Shown here piece by piece: positions 1-5,225 of a stretch of 7,996 nt of DNA (positions are counted from its first letter, which is position 1; each line of letters opens with the position of its first letter). The stretch covers positions 1 through 7,996 of the forward strand of contig JAHEGF010000151.1 in assembly GCA_024645155.1 (NCBI GenBank), given 5' to 3'. Source of the DNA: Phyllobacteriaceae bacterium (GTDB lineage Bacteria > Pseudomonadota > Alphaproteobacteria > Rhizobiales > Rhizobiaceae). The translations under genes and the position numbers were made by a program. The notes under the pieces were generated by a model. It worked only from the letters and a program-made list of their open reading frames with translations. It was not told the origin of the DNA and ran no database searches.

Positions 1-1215
1 CAGGTAGGGTTCAATCGGCACCCCGCCGCGGTCGCCATGCGGCACCATGTGGCGGTGCGGCTCGGTCTTGTCGAGCATTCCCGCCGCTTCCATCATCTCG
101 ACCACCACGTCCCGGGCTTCGAAACGGTCAAGGCCGTCAAGGCGGTTCAGCGTTTCGTCAAGGGCCGGGCTGCGTTTGAGGTCATCGAGAAAATCGTCAT
201 TGTCCTTCAGCGCAACCGCACCCTCTACCGTCAGCACATTGATCTGCCTGAGGTCATGGCGCTTGCCAACGTCAAAATCGTTGAAATCATGGGCCGGGGT
301 CATCTTGACCGCGCCGGTGCCGGCTTCCGGATCCGGATAGTCATCGGCAACGATCGGGATCGTGCGGCCAATCAGAGGCAGCACCACATGCTTGCCAACC
401 AGCGCCTTGTAGCGCGGGTCATCCGGGTGAACAGCAACGCCGCTGTCGCCCAGCATCGTTTCCGGACGTGTCGTGGCTACGACAAGATAGTCGCGTGTCT
501 CGTGACCGGCAGGCTTGCCGTCGGACGGCCTCCAATCGGTCCGGTTTCCATTTTCGTCGAGTTTGAAAGGGTGTTCATAGCTAACGCCGGCTTCCAGCGG
601 ATAGCGGAAATGCCACAAATGGCCGTCAACTTCGTGCTGCTCCACTTCAAGGTCGGAAATCGCGGTCAGCAGTTTCGGGTCCCAGTTCACAAGGCGCTTG
701 TCCTTGTAGATCAGACCTTCCTTGAACAGCGCGACAAACACCTCGATGACGGCTTTCGACAATCCCTCATCCATGGTGAAACGTTCACGCGACCAGTCGC
801 ACGATGCACCCAGCCGCTTGAGCTGGTTGAATATGATACCGCCGGATTCCGCCTTCCATTCCCAGATCTTGTCGACGAAGGCGTCGCGCCCGATGTCGCG
901 GCGGTGCGGTTCCTTGCGTTCGGCCATCTGGCGTTCGACGACCATCTGCGTCGCAATGCCGGCATGGTCCATGCCCGGTTGCCACAGAACGTTGTTGCCG
1001 AGCATGCGCTGATGCCGGATCAATATGTCCTGAAGGGTGTTGTTGAGCGCATGGCCCATGTGCAGCGAACCGGTAACATTGGGTGGCGGGATAACGATAC
1101 AATAAGGTTCGGCGCCTTCGCGCGCACCGGCCCCGGCAACAAAGGCATCGGCCTCATCCCAGAGCGCGGCTATCCGCGGTTCGACAGAGGCGGCGTCATA
1201 GGTTTTTTCAAGCAT
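1..1215 (-). CDS. valS: Valyl-tRNA synthetase (ValRS), N-terminal 405 residues, cut by the left edge
   Basis: Class I aminoacyl-tRNA synthetase that attaches valine to tRNA-Val in the cytoplasm. The open frame runs without a stop from an ATG at 1215 to base 1, giving 405 codons of a protein that is usually about 900 or more residues. Visible landmarks are PPPNVTGS at residues 43-50, the class I HIGH signature as HMGH at 52-55, WQPGMDHAGIATQ at 79-91, and the CP1 editing domain with TTRPETMLGD at 248-257 and GTGAVKMTPAHDFNDFDVG at 299-317. The KMSKS loop and anticodon-binding domain lie outside the window. The start is supported by GGAAG at 1223-1227, 7 nt upstream, and by the normal N-terminal wording LEKTYDA. 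It lies 99 nt downstream of the PEBP-like gene on the same strand, so it may be read from its own promoter or from the gene before. Essential housekeeping gene; identification is secure. Confidence 0.97.
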   Translation of the reverse strand, partial: MLEKTYDAASVEPRIAALWDEADAFVAGAGAREGAEPYCIVIPPPNVTGSLHMGHALNNTLQDILIRHQRMLGNNVLWQPGMDHAGIATQMVVERQMAERKEPHRRDIGRDAFVDKIWEWKAESGGIIFNQLKRLGASCDWSRERFTMDEGLSKAVIEVFVALFKEGLIYKDKRLVNWDPKLLTAISDLEVEQHEVDGHLWHFRYPLEAGVSYEHPFKLDENGNRTDWRPSDGKPAGHETRDYLVVATTRPETMLGDSGVAVHPDDPRYKALVGKHVVLPLIGRTIPIVADDYPDPEAGTGAVKMTPAHDFNDFDVGKRHDLRQINVLTVEGAVALKDNDDFLDDLKRSPALDETLNRLDGLDRFEARDVVVEMMEAAGMLDKTEPHRHMVPHGDRGGVPIEPYL

Positions 1216-1301
1216 CAAACGGCTTCCGGTCGGGAAATTCAGATCACTGGTCTAAACCGGAAGGGCGGGTTCAAGTCAACCGGCAGCAATACCATGCGAC
1301 A

Positions 1302-1323
1302 TTTCCGTCATATGTCACGGAAA
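1302..1323 (-). other. Short hairpin at the 3' end of the PEBP-like gene
   Basis: TTTCCGT at 1302-1308 and ACGGAAA at 1317-1323 form a perfect 7-bp stem with an 8-nt loop. It overlaps the stop codon (1315-1317) of the PEBP-like gene, upstream of valS. No T-run follows on the minus strand, so it does not look like a standard intrinsic terminator. It could be a weak terminator, an mRNA 3' stabiliser, or chance. Confidence 0.3.
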
Positions 1324-1689
1324 CCGCTTTTTCGCCTTGGCTGTCGCCAGCACCTTGCCGGACTTGTCTACAGCCTTCACCGTGAATTCGTAAACATGCG
1401 GCGATGGAGGGCAAGGCCCCTTGTAACGGAAGGCGCCATACGGCAGCTTTCCCGACCCCGAATAGGTGACCGTTCCGCCGCCATGGGGATAACTGGTCAT
1501 GTTCAAATCCACCATGTTGATCTTGAACTTGGCAGTCCCTTTCGGAACGCCTGAAATCGTCATCGGCGGCGACTTCGGATCAAAGCACTTCTTGGTCGGC
1601 CCCCAACTGAAACTGAGGCCCATTGCATGGGCGGGTACCGCTGCCAGGCAAAATGCCGAAACCGCAAAAACCAGTACAGGCGTTTTCAT
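1315..1689 (-). CDS. Small secreted YbhB/PEBP-like protein (compact form)
   Basis: 124-residue exported protein. Residues 1-22 (MKTPVLVFAVSAF..., ending PAHA) form a signal peptide with a small-x-Ala cleavage site, so the mature form is about 100 residues in the periplasm. The C-terminal half carries PHGGG at about 68-72 and GPCPPSPHVYEFTVKAVD at about 90-107. The latter matches the GPCPP-x-x-H-x-Y-x-F/W-T-x-x-A-x-D signature of the YbhB/YbcL branch of phosphatidylethanolamine-binding proteins, and the chain ends in KRFP. Canonical family members are about 150-180 residues and carry an early DPD-x-P and an H-W pair that I do not see here, so ligand binding is uncertain. I chose the ATG at 1689 over the one at 1695 because GGGAG at 1698-1702 is 8 nt from it but only 2 nt from the upstream ATG, and because it gives a clean signal peptide. 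Family membership is fairly sure; function is unknown. Confidence 0.8.
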   Translation of the reverse strand: MKTPVLVFAVSAFCLAAVPAHAMGLSFSWGPTKKCFDPKSPPMTISGVPKGTAKFKINMVDLNMTSYPHGGGTVTYSGSGKLPYGAFRYKGPCPPSPHVYEFTVKAVDKSGKVLATAKAKKRFP

Positions 1690-1697
1690 GACCATCG

Positions 1698-1713
1698 CTC
1701 CCTTTTCGAAAAG
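1698..1713 (-). promoter_or_regulatory. Ribosome-binding site overlapping a 12-bp palindrome, before the PEBP-like gene
   Basis: GGGAG on the minus strand (1698-1702) is the SD sequence that selects the ATG at 1689. It touches a perfect 12-bp palindrome, CTTTTCGAAAAG, at 1702-1713. The palindrome could be a protein-binding site or could partly hide the SD sequence in the mRNA, but a 12-bp AT-rich palindrome can also arise by chance. Confidence 0.4.
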
Positions 1714-1796
1714 ATCGATATGCTGGCAGGCTGAACGGCTTTGCCGGCATTTTCAAGTGTGGCAACTTGCTGCCTGGTATCCTCGTTATACGCTGG

Positions 1797-2666
1797 TCAG
1801 GCGGCTTCCTCATCGGTCAGGAAATCGAGGATGGCATTGCAGAAAATGTCGTTCTTGTCGCCGGCAACCATATGCCCGGCTCCGCTGACATCGACATAAT
1901 CAGCCATCGGTGCCGCATCGACGAATTCCCGGGCATGTTCTTCGCCAACCAGTTCGGACTGCATGCCGCGAACCAGCAGCACTGGCAGATGCATGTCCGG
2001 CAGACCGTCGACAAGGCTCTGGGTGAATTCCTCGATCTGGTAATTGATCCCGCGTTCGCTGGTCGCAAACTTCGGATCCCAGTGCCAGTAATAACGGCCG
2101 TTTTCGCGCCTGCGCAGGTTCTTGCGCAACCCGTCGAGCGATGATGGCCGCTTTCGGTTCGGCAGATATTGCGCAATTGCATCACCAGCCTCCTCCAACG
2201 TCGCAAAACCCTCTTTCATGTGGGCACGCATGAATCCCTGGATCCGGTCAATTCCCGATTGCTCCATGCGTGGCGTGACATCGACCAGGATGATGGAATC
2301 AAACAGCGGGCCGATATTCTGCTGGGCATAGAGCGAGGCCAGTCCGCCCATTGATGCCCCAACCACCGCCGGTGCCGCATGATAGTCGGCTGCAACCTTG
2401 CGCGCGACTGCGGCGACATCCTCACCGAAATCGCGAAAGGTGTAGTTGCCGCTTTTGACCCAATCGCTCTCGCCATGACCGCGCTGGTCGACCGTTATCG
2501 CCCGCATTCCGGCCATCGCGACACGCCGCGCGGTATTGTCCCACGCCCGGCGGGTCTGGCCTCCGCCGTGAAAAAACCGTACCGGCTGGCCATTGCCGTC
2601 CCAAAGGTCGGCAGCAAGCCTGTTACCTTCGGCGCCCGAAAAAGAAAGCGGATGCGGTAAGCTCAA
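1797..2666 (-). CDS. Alpha/beta hydrolase, second of a tandem pair
   Basis: 289-residue cytoplasmic alpha/beta-hydrolase-fold enzyme without a signal peptide. Visible elements in order: HGGG at 33-36 (oxyanion-hole strand turn), DQRGHGES at 60-67, the nucleophile elbow GASMG at 103-107 with Ser105, a cap region rich in Arg and Lys at about 140-210, LLVRGMQSELV at 230-240 after strand 6, and GAGHMVAG with His265 as the catalytic His. The position after strand 6 that normally holds the catalytic Asp (RG-x-x-SD) is Glu238 here. The substrate cannot be told from the sequence; esterase, lactonase, epoxide hydrolase or C-C hydrolase are all possible. The start is TTG at 2666, with no in-frame Met before residue 51. 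GAGGAG at 2675-2680 lies exactly 8 nt upstream, and the start shares a TTGA overlap with the stop of the preceding hydrolase, indicating translational coupling. Fold is secure, function is not. Confidence 0.93.
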   Translation of the reverse strand: MSLPHPLSFSGAEGNRLAADLWDGNGQPVRFFHGGGQTRRAWDNTARRVAMAGMRAITVDQRGHGESDWVKSGNYTFRDFGEDVAAVARKVAADYHAAPAVVGASMGGLASLYAQQNIGPLFDSIILVDVTPRMEQSGIDRIQGFMRAHMKEGFATLEEAGDAIAQYLPNRKRPSSLDGLRKNLRRRENGRYYWHWDPKFATSERGINYQIEEFTQSLVDGLPDMHLPVLLVRGMQSELVGEEHAREFVDAAPMADYVDVSGAGHMVAGDKNDIFCNAILDFLTDEEAA

Positions 2667-3424
2667 AGCGGGTTCTCCTCGAAAAATTCCAACTGGCGGG
2701 CCTTGAAACGGCGGTCTCCGACCGACAGCATGTGATCGCGTCCCTCAATGACAAAGGCTTCGCCCTTCGGCAATAGCGCGGCAAGCCCGGCAGCGGAACC
2801 GCCTATATCGTCGCGGCTGCCGACGGCCACGAGAGCAGGCATTGTTATCGCCGCCAATTGCGTGGGCGTCAGTTCCTTGCGCGATTCGGAAATACAGGCG
2901 GCAAGTGCCTGGCGGTCGCTCCCGGTCTGGTCGGCAAAAACCCTGAATGCAAGCGCCTTGCGGTCGGTAATGGTGTCGCGGTCCTCGGCCAGCAGTGCTT
3001 CGGCCACGGCATTCCAGTCGCCGACACCGTCGACCATGCCCGTCCCCAGGCCGCCAAACGTAACCGTCGCAACGCGCTGGGGCACGGCAACAGCCATGAA
3101 CGCGGCAATCCTGGCGCCCATCGAATAGCCCTTGACGTGGGCACGGTCGATATCGAGATGGTCGAAAAGGGCTGTTGCATCGGACGCCATTTTCTCTGGT
3201 GTATAATCGCCGGGCCGATAGCTTTTCGAAGACAACCCATGGCCGCGATTGTCGAACGCAATGGCCCGGTAGCCAGCATTTGTCAGCGTCTTTACCCATC
3301 CGGGATCTACCCAGTTGGCCATGATGTTGGAAGCAAAGCCGTGGATCAGGAGAACCGGATCACCCTCGCCCTCATCGATAAAAGCGAGATCAAAACCATC
3401 ATGGAGAAACCGGGAAAACTCCAA
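2663..3424 (-). CDS. Alpha/beta hydrolase, first of a tandem pair
   Basis: 253-residue cytoplasmic alpha/beta hydrolase. Visible elements: LLIHGFASN at 25-33 (oxyanion hole), DNRGHGLS at 58-65, nucleophile elbow GYSMG at 99-103 with Ser101, GSRDD at 202-206 carrying the acid (Asp205 or Asp206), and GRDHML at 228-233 with His231. The Ser-Asp-His triad is complete. The wording resembles a hydrolase family I recall from rhizobial genomes, there often close to cysE; that is recollection, and cysE is not in this window. The start is TTG at 3424, directly abutting the TGA stop of the DUF192 gene. GGGAG at 3433-3437 lies 8 nt upstream, and the nearby ATG at 3428-3426 is in another frame that stops after nine codons. 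The 3' end overlaps the next hydrolase by 4 nt. Substrate unknown; the two hydrolases differ too much to be a recent duplication. Confidence 0.94.
   Translation of the reverse strand: MEFSRFLHDGFDLAFIDEGEGDPVLLIHGFASNIMANWVDPGWVKTLTNAGYRAIAFDNRGHGLSSKSYRPGDYTPEKMASDATALFDHLDIDRAHVKGYSMGARIAAFMAVAVPQRVATVTFGGLGTGMVDGVGDWNAVAEALLAEDRDTITDRKALAFRVFADQTGSDRQALAACISESRKELTPTQLAAITMPALVAVGSRDDIGGSAAGLAALLPKGEAFVIEGRDHMLSVGDRRFKARQLEFFEENPL
2675..2680 (-). promoter_or_regulatory. SD sequence for the TTG start at 2666
   Basis: GAGGAG on the minus strand ends exactly 8 nt before the TTG at 2666. It sits inside the last codons of the preceding hydrolase gene. It is the strongest argument that the unusual TTG codon is the true start. 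Confidence 0.8.
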
Positions 3425-3922
3425 TCATTGTACTCCCGAAACCTGGTCAATAACAGGATGGCGCATGACCGTACCGGGTACGATGCCGTTTCTTGCCGCG
3501 ATACCCGATTTCACTTCCAGGACAAACCGCACCGGCATGCCCGGACTGATCATCGACAGTGAAAACGGCTTGCCCGGCAGGATCGCCGCTACCTTGCCGT
3601 TCTCGCCGATGAAAACCAGATCAAGCGGAAGCGGCGTATTTTTCATCCAGAACGAAACCGGTCTTGTATCCCGGAAAACAAACAGCATGCCGTGATCATC
3701 GGCAAGTGAAAGCCGGAACATCAGGCCTGCCGACTGTTCGGCGGCATCATCGGCGATTTCAACAGAGAAGCGCCGTTCGCCGGCGGGGGTTATGGCGACA
3801 ACGGGCTCCGGATCGACAGCAAGCATCATCGCTGCCGAATCCGCATGCACTCGCATCGGGCCGGCCGCAACGGCTGCAACCGAAATCACCAGCAGAACCA
3901 GAAATTTGCGAAGGAAGATCAT
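3425..3922 (-). CDS. Secreted DUF192 (UPF0127) family protein
   Basis: 165-residue exported protein of the DUF192 family, whose biochemical role is not established. Residues 1-27 form a signal peptide: a basic N-terminus (MIFLRK), a hydrophobic core (FLVLLVISVAAVAAG) and cleavage after VHA. The DUF192 core follows with AAEQSAGLMFR at 60-70, GMLFVF at 78-83, SFWMKNTPLPLDLVFI at 90-105 and VLEVKSGIAARNGI at 134-147, all hallmark positions of the family. I chose the ATG at 3922 because it places the signal peptide at the N-terminus. A TTG at 3967 would add 15 residues before it, has no clear SD sequence and starts 2 nt after the cold-shock stop. The SD sequence of the ATG is also weak. The gene follows the cold-shock gene and abuts the first hydrolase, so it is very probably in one operon with both. 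I recall DUF192 genes next to cold-shock genes in other Alphaproteobacteria. Confidence 0.92.
   Translation of the reverse strand: MIFLRKFLVLLVISVAAVAAGPMRVHADSAAMMLAVDPEPVVAITPAGERRFSVEIADDAAEQSAGLMFRLSLADDHGMLFVFRDTRPVSFWMKNTPLPLDLVFIGENGKVAAILPGKPFSLSMISPGMPVRFVLEVKSGIAARNGIVPGTVMRHPVIDQVSGVQ
3433..3437 (-). promoter_or_regulatory. SD sequence for the TTG start at 3424
   Basis: GGGAG on the minus strand lies 8 nt before the TTG at 3424, within the last codons of the DUF192 gene. It supports the TTG as the start, because the only close ATG is out of frame. Confidence 0.75.
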
Positions 3923-3935
3923 CGCGGCAGTCTTT

Positions 3936-3948
3936 CGGGCTTCGCCCG
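3936..3948 (-). other. Hairpin between the cold-shock and DUF192 genes
   Basis: CGGGC, a TTC loop (GAA on the minus strand), then GCCCG make a tight 5-bp GC stem in the 47-nt gap between the cold-shock stop and the DUF192 ATG. No T-run follows on the minus strand, so it is not a clear terminator. It could stabilise the upstream cold-shock mRNA or dampen translation of DUF192. It would be coding if the TTG at 3967 were the real start. Confidence 0.3.
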
Positions 3949-3969
3949 GCCTGCTGTCAATCGTCAATT

Positions 3970-4557
3970 TCAGTGCGATACGGGCAAGGTACCCACATCC
4001 GGGTGCACCTCTGTTGCCATCAGGCCCTTGTCGCCACGCCCATACCGCGTGAGCACAACCTGGCCGGGACGCAACTCGGTTATTCCGTAGCGCCGCAACG
4101 TTTCCATATGGACGAAAATATCCTCTGTCCCCTCGCCCCTGGTGAGAAAACCAAAGCCCTTGGTGCGGTTGAACCAGCGCACGATGGCCCGCTCGAGACC
4201 GCTTTCGGGTTTGACAACGACATGCGTGCGCGGTGGTCCCTGGTCGCTCGGATGTACCGCCGTGGATGTATCCATGGAGATCACGCGGAAGACCTGCATT
4301 CCGCGATCCCCTTCACGGATCTCGCAGACCACCCGCGCGCCCTCCTGGGCCGTTTGGAACCCGTCCCGCCTAAGACATGTGACATGGAGCAAGACGTCTC
4401 CGAATGACAGATCGTCCGGTACGACAAAGCCATATCCCTTGGCTACATCGAACCACTTGATGGCTCCGGAAATCTCCACAAGTCCGGTATCACCAGCTTC
4501 GCCGGCGGTTTCGGAAATCTTGACCCCTAGCCCCTCTGGAGGCGTCTTGTCCCCCAT
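3970..4557 (-). CDS. Double cold-shock-domain nucleic-acid-binding protein
   Basis: 195-residue protein with two cold-shock domains, likely an RNA chaperone or single-stranded nucleic-acid binder in the cytoplasm. Domain 1 spans about residues 28-97, with GAIKWFDVAKGYGFV at 31-45 (RNP1, KGYGFV) and DVLLHV at 54-59 (RNP2). Domain 2 spans about 121-186, with RWFNRTKGFGFL at 127-138 (RNP1) and DIFVH at 146-150 (RNP2). An acidic tail-like N-terminus (1-27) and a Pro-rich linker (about 98-120) flank them. Single-domain CspA proteins are about 70 residues; fused two-domain forms near 190 residues are common in Alphaproteobacteria. I chose the ATG at 4557, with AGAGGG about 10 nt upstream. An open frame continues to a TTG at 4671 but that extension (CDAAEIYIVQ...) has no domain character and overlaps the promoter region. 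It is the first gene of the minus-strand operon. Whether it is cold-induced cannot be told from sequence. Confidence 0.95.
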   Translation of the reverse strand: MGDKTPPEGLGVKISETAGEAGDTGLVEISGAIKWFDVAKGYGFVVPDDLSFGDVLLHVTCLRRDGFQTAQEGARVVCEIREGDRGMQVFRVISMDTSTAVHPSDQGPPRTHVVVKPESGLERAIVRWFNRTKGFGFLTRGEGTEDIFVHMETLRRYGITELRPGQVVLTRYGRGDKGLMATEVHPDVGTLPVSH

Positions 4558-4592
4558 CGAATCCGCACCCTCTTGCAACACCATCAACACTG

Positions 4593-4609
4593 ATTCTGTG
4601 ATGCAGAAT
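4593..4609. repeat. Perfect inverted repeat ATTCTG-N5-CAGAAT upstream of the cold-shock gene
   Basis: ATTCTG at 4593-4598, TGATG as spacer, and CAGAAT at 4604-4609. It lies 36-52 nt upstream of the cold-shock ATG. It could be a regulator's operator, or a hairpin in the 5' leader if transcription starts near 4640. Neither can be chosen from sequence alone. Confidence 0.4.
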
Positions 4610-4746
4610 AACATCGGTGCCTTGCTGTGGCGCAAGTCCTGTACGATATATATTTCCGCTGCGTCGCACAAATATCACAATCTGCAACGCCAGACATTGC
4701 TTTGTGATCCGAATTCGCCTTATCGAATGGGCAATTACGAAATACC

Positions 4747-4752
4747 GGAGGA
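4747..4752 (+). promoter_or_regulatory. Strong SD sequence of gloA
   Basis: GGAGGA, a near-perfect complement to the 16S rRNA tail, sits 8 nt before the ATG at 4761. It rules out longer upstream starts in the same open frame. Confidence 0.8.
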
Positions 4753-4760
4753 CTGAAACA

Positions 4761-5216
4761 ATGCGTTATCTTCACACCATGGTTCGCGTCACGGATGTGG
4801 ACAAGTCCCTCGATTTCTATTGCAACAAGCTCGGAATGGAGGAAGTCAGGCGTATAGACAACGAGAACGGGCGTTACACGCTGGTATTTCTTGCCGCACC
4901 CAAAGACAAGGAAGTCTCGCTGAAAACAAGGGCGCCGCAACTGGAGCTGACTTACAACTGGCCCGCCGAAAACGGCAAGAGCGAAACATATTCCGGTGGC
5001 AGGAATTTCGGCCACCTCGCCTACAAGGTCGACAATATCTACGACACCTGTCAGCGCCTGATGGATGCCGGTGTAACCATAAACCGGCCGCCACGCGACG
5101 GTTCGATGGCATTCATCAAGTCGCCCGACGGAATATCGATCGAACTGCTGCAGGAGGGCGATGCCCTGCCGCCGCAGGAACCATGGGCATCCATGAACAA
5201 TACCGGAAGCTGGTAG
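4761..5216 (+). CDS. gloA: Lactoylglutathione lyase (glyoxalase I)
   Basis: 151-residue cytoplasmic metalloenzyme that isomerises the hemithioacetal of methylglyoxal and glutathione to S-lactoylglutathione, the first step of methylglyoxal detoxification. It is a vicinal-oxygen-chelate fold protein with two repeated beta-alpha-beta units. All four expected metal ligands are present: His5 (RYLHTMVRV), Glu62 (LELTYNW), His85 (NFGHLAY) and Glu128 (ISIELLQ). Other family landmarks are LDFYCNKLGM at 17-26, KSPDGISIELLQ at 120-131 and the C-terminal NTGSW. The length and lack of insertions resemble the bacterial nickel-type enzyme; the metal itself is inferred from family knowledge. The ATG at 4761 has the strong SD sequence GGAGGA 8 nt upstream. 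It is transcribed alone, diverging from the cold-shock operon and converging with the M48 peptidase gene across 9 nt. Confidence 0.97.
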   Translation: MRYLHTMVRVTDVDKSLDFYCNKLGMEEVRRIDNENGRYTLVFLAAPKDKEVSLKTRAPQLELTYNWPAENGKSETYSGGRNFGHLAYKVDNIYDTCQRLMDAGVTINRPPRDGSMAFIKSPDGISIELLQEGDALPPQEPWASMNNTGSW

Positions 5217-5225
5217 AAGCCCGAC

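Larger units (their letters stand above)
4558..4760. promoter_or_regulatory. Divergent intergenic region between the cold-shock operon and gloA
   Basis: About 200 nt without a convincing gene, containing the start regions of two divergent transcripts. It holds an AT-rich tract around 4645-4655 (TATATAT), which could be a minus-strand -10 region with TTGTGC near 4667-4672 as a poor -35. It also holds a perfect inverted repeat nearer the cold-shock gene. I could not find a well-matched sigma-70 -35/-10 pair in either direction, so exact promoter positions are not claimed. Confidence 0.45.

Noticed and set aside
37..1554. A 505-codon plus-strand open frame across the valS region
   Set aside because: It is antisense to valS, which has clear ValRS motifs in the other strand. 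The translation is rich in Arg, His and Val with no domain, typical of the mirror frame of a GC-rich gene.
1797..3424. The two hydrolases as a recent tandem gene duplication
   Set aside because: Beyond the shared fold motifs (RGHG, G-x-SMG, GxxHM) they differ in length, cap region and flanking residues, so any common origin is old.
2858..3562. A 234-codon plus-strand open frame
   Set aside because: It lies antisense to the first hydrolase and the end of the DUF192 gene, both well supported; no recognisable motif and no convincing SD sequence.
3923..3967. N-terminal extension of the DUF192 protein to a TTG at 3967
   Set aside because: It would put 15 polar residues before a standard signal peptide and has no SD sequence. 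It is not fully excluded, because the SD sequence of the ATG at 3922 is also weak.
3664..4407. A 247-codon plus-strand open frame
   Set aside because: It is antisense to the DUF192 and cold-shock genes, whose family motifs are unmistakable.
4558..4671. N-terminal extension of the cold-shock protein to a TTG at 4671
   Set aside because: The extra 38 residues have no domain character, run through the AT-rich probable promoter and the inverted repeat, and the TTG lacks an SD sequence. The ATG at 4557 has one and gives the usual length.
4643..4740. A sigma-70 promoter for gloA (TTGCTT, 18-nt spacer, TATCGA)
   Set aside because: Each hexamer matches consensus at only about half its positions; such matches occur by chance in a region this size.
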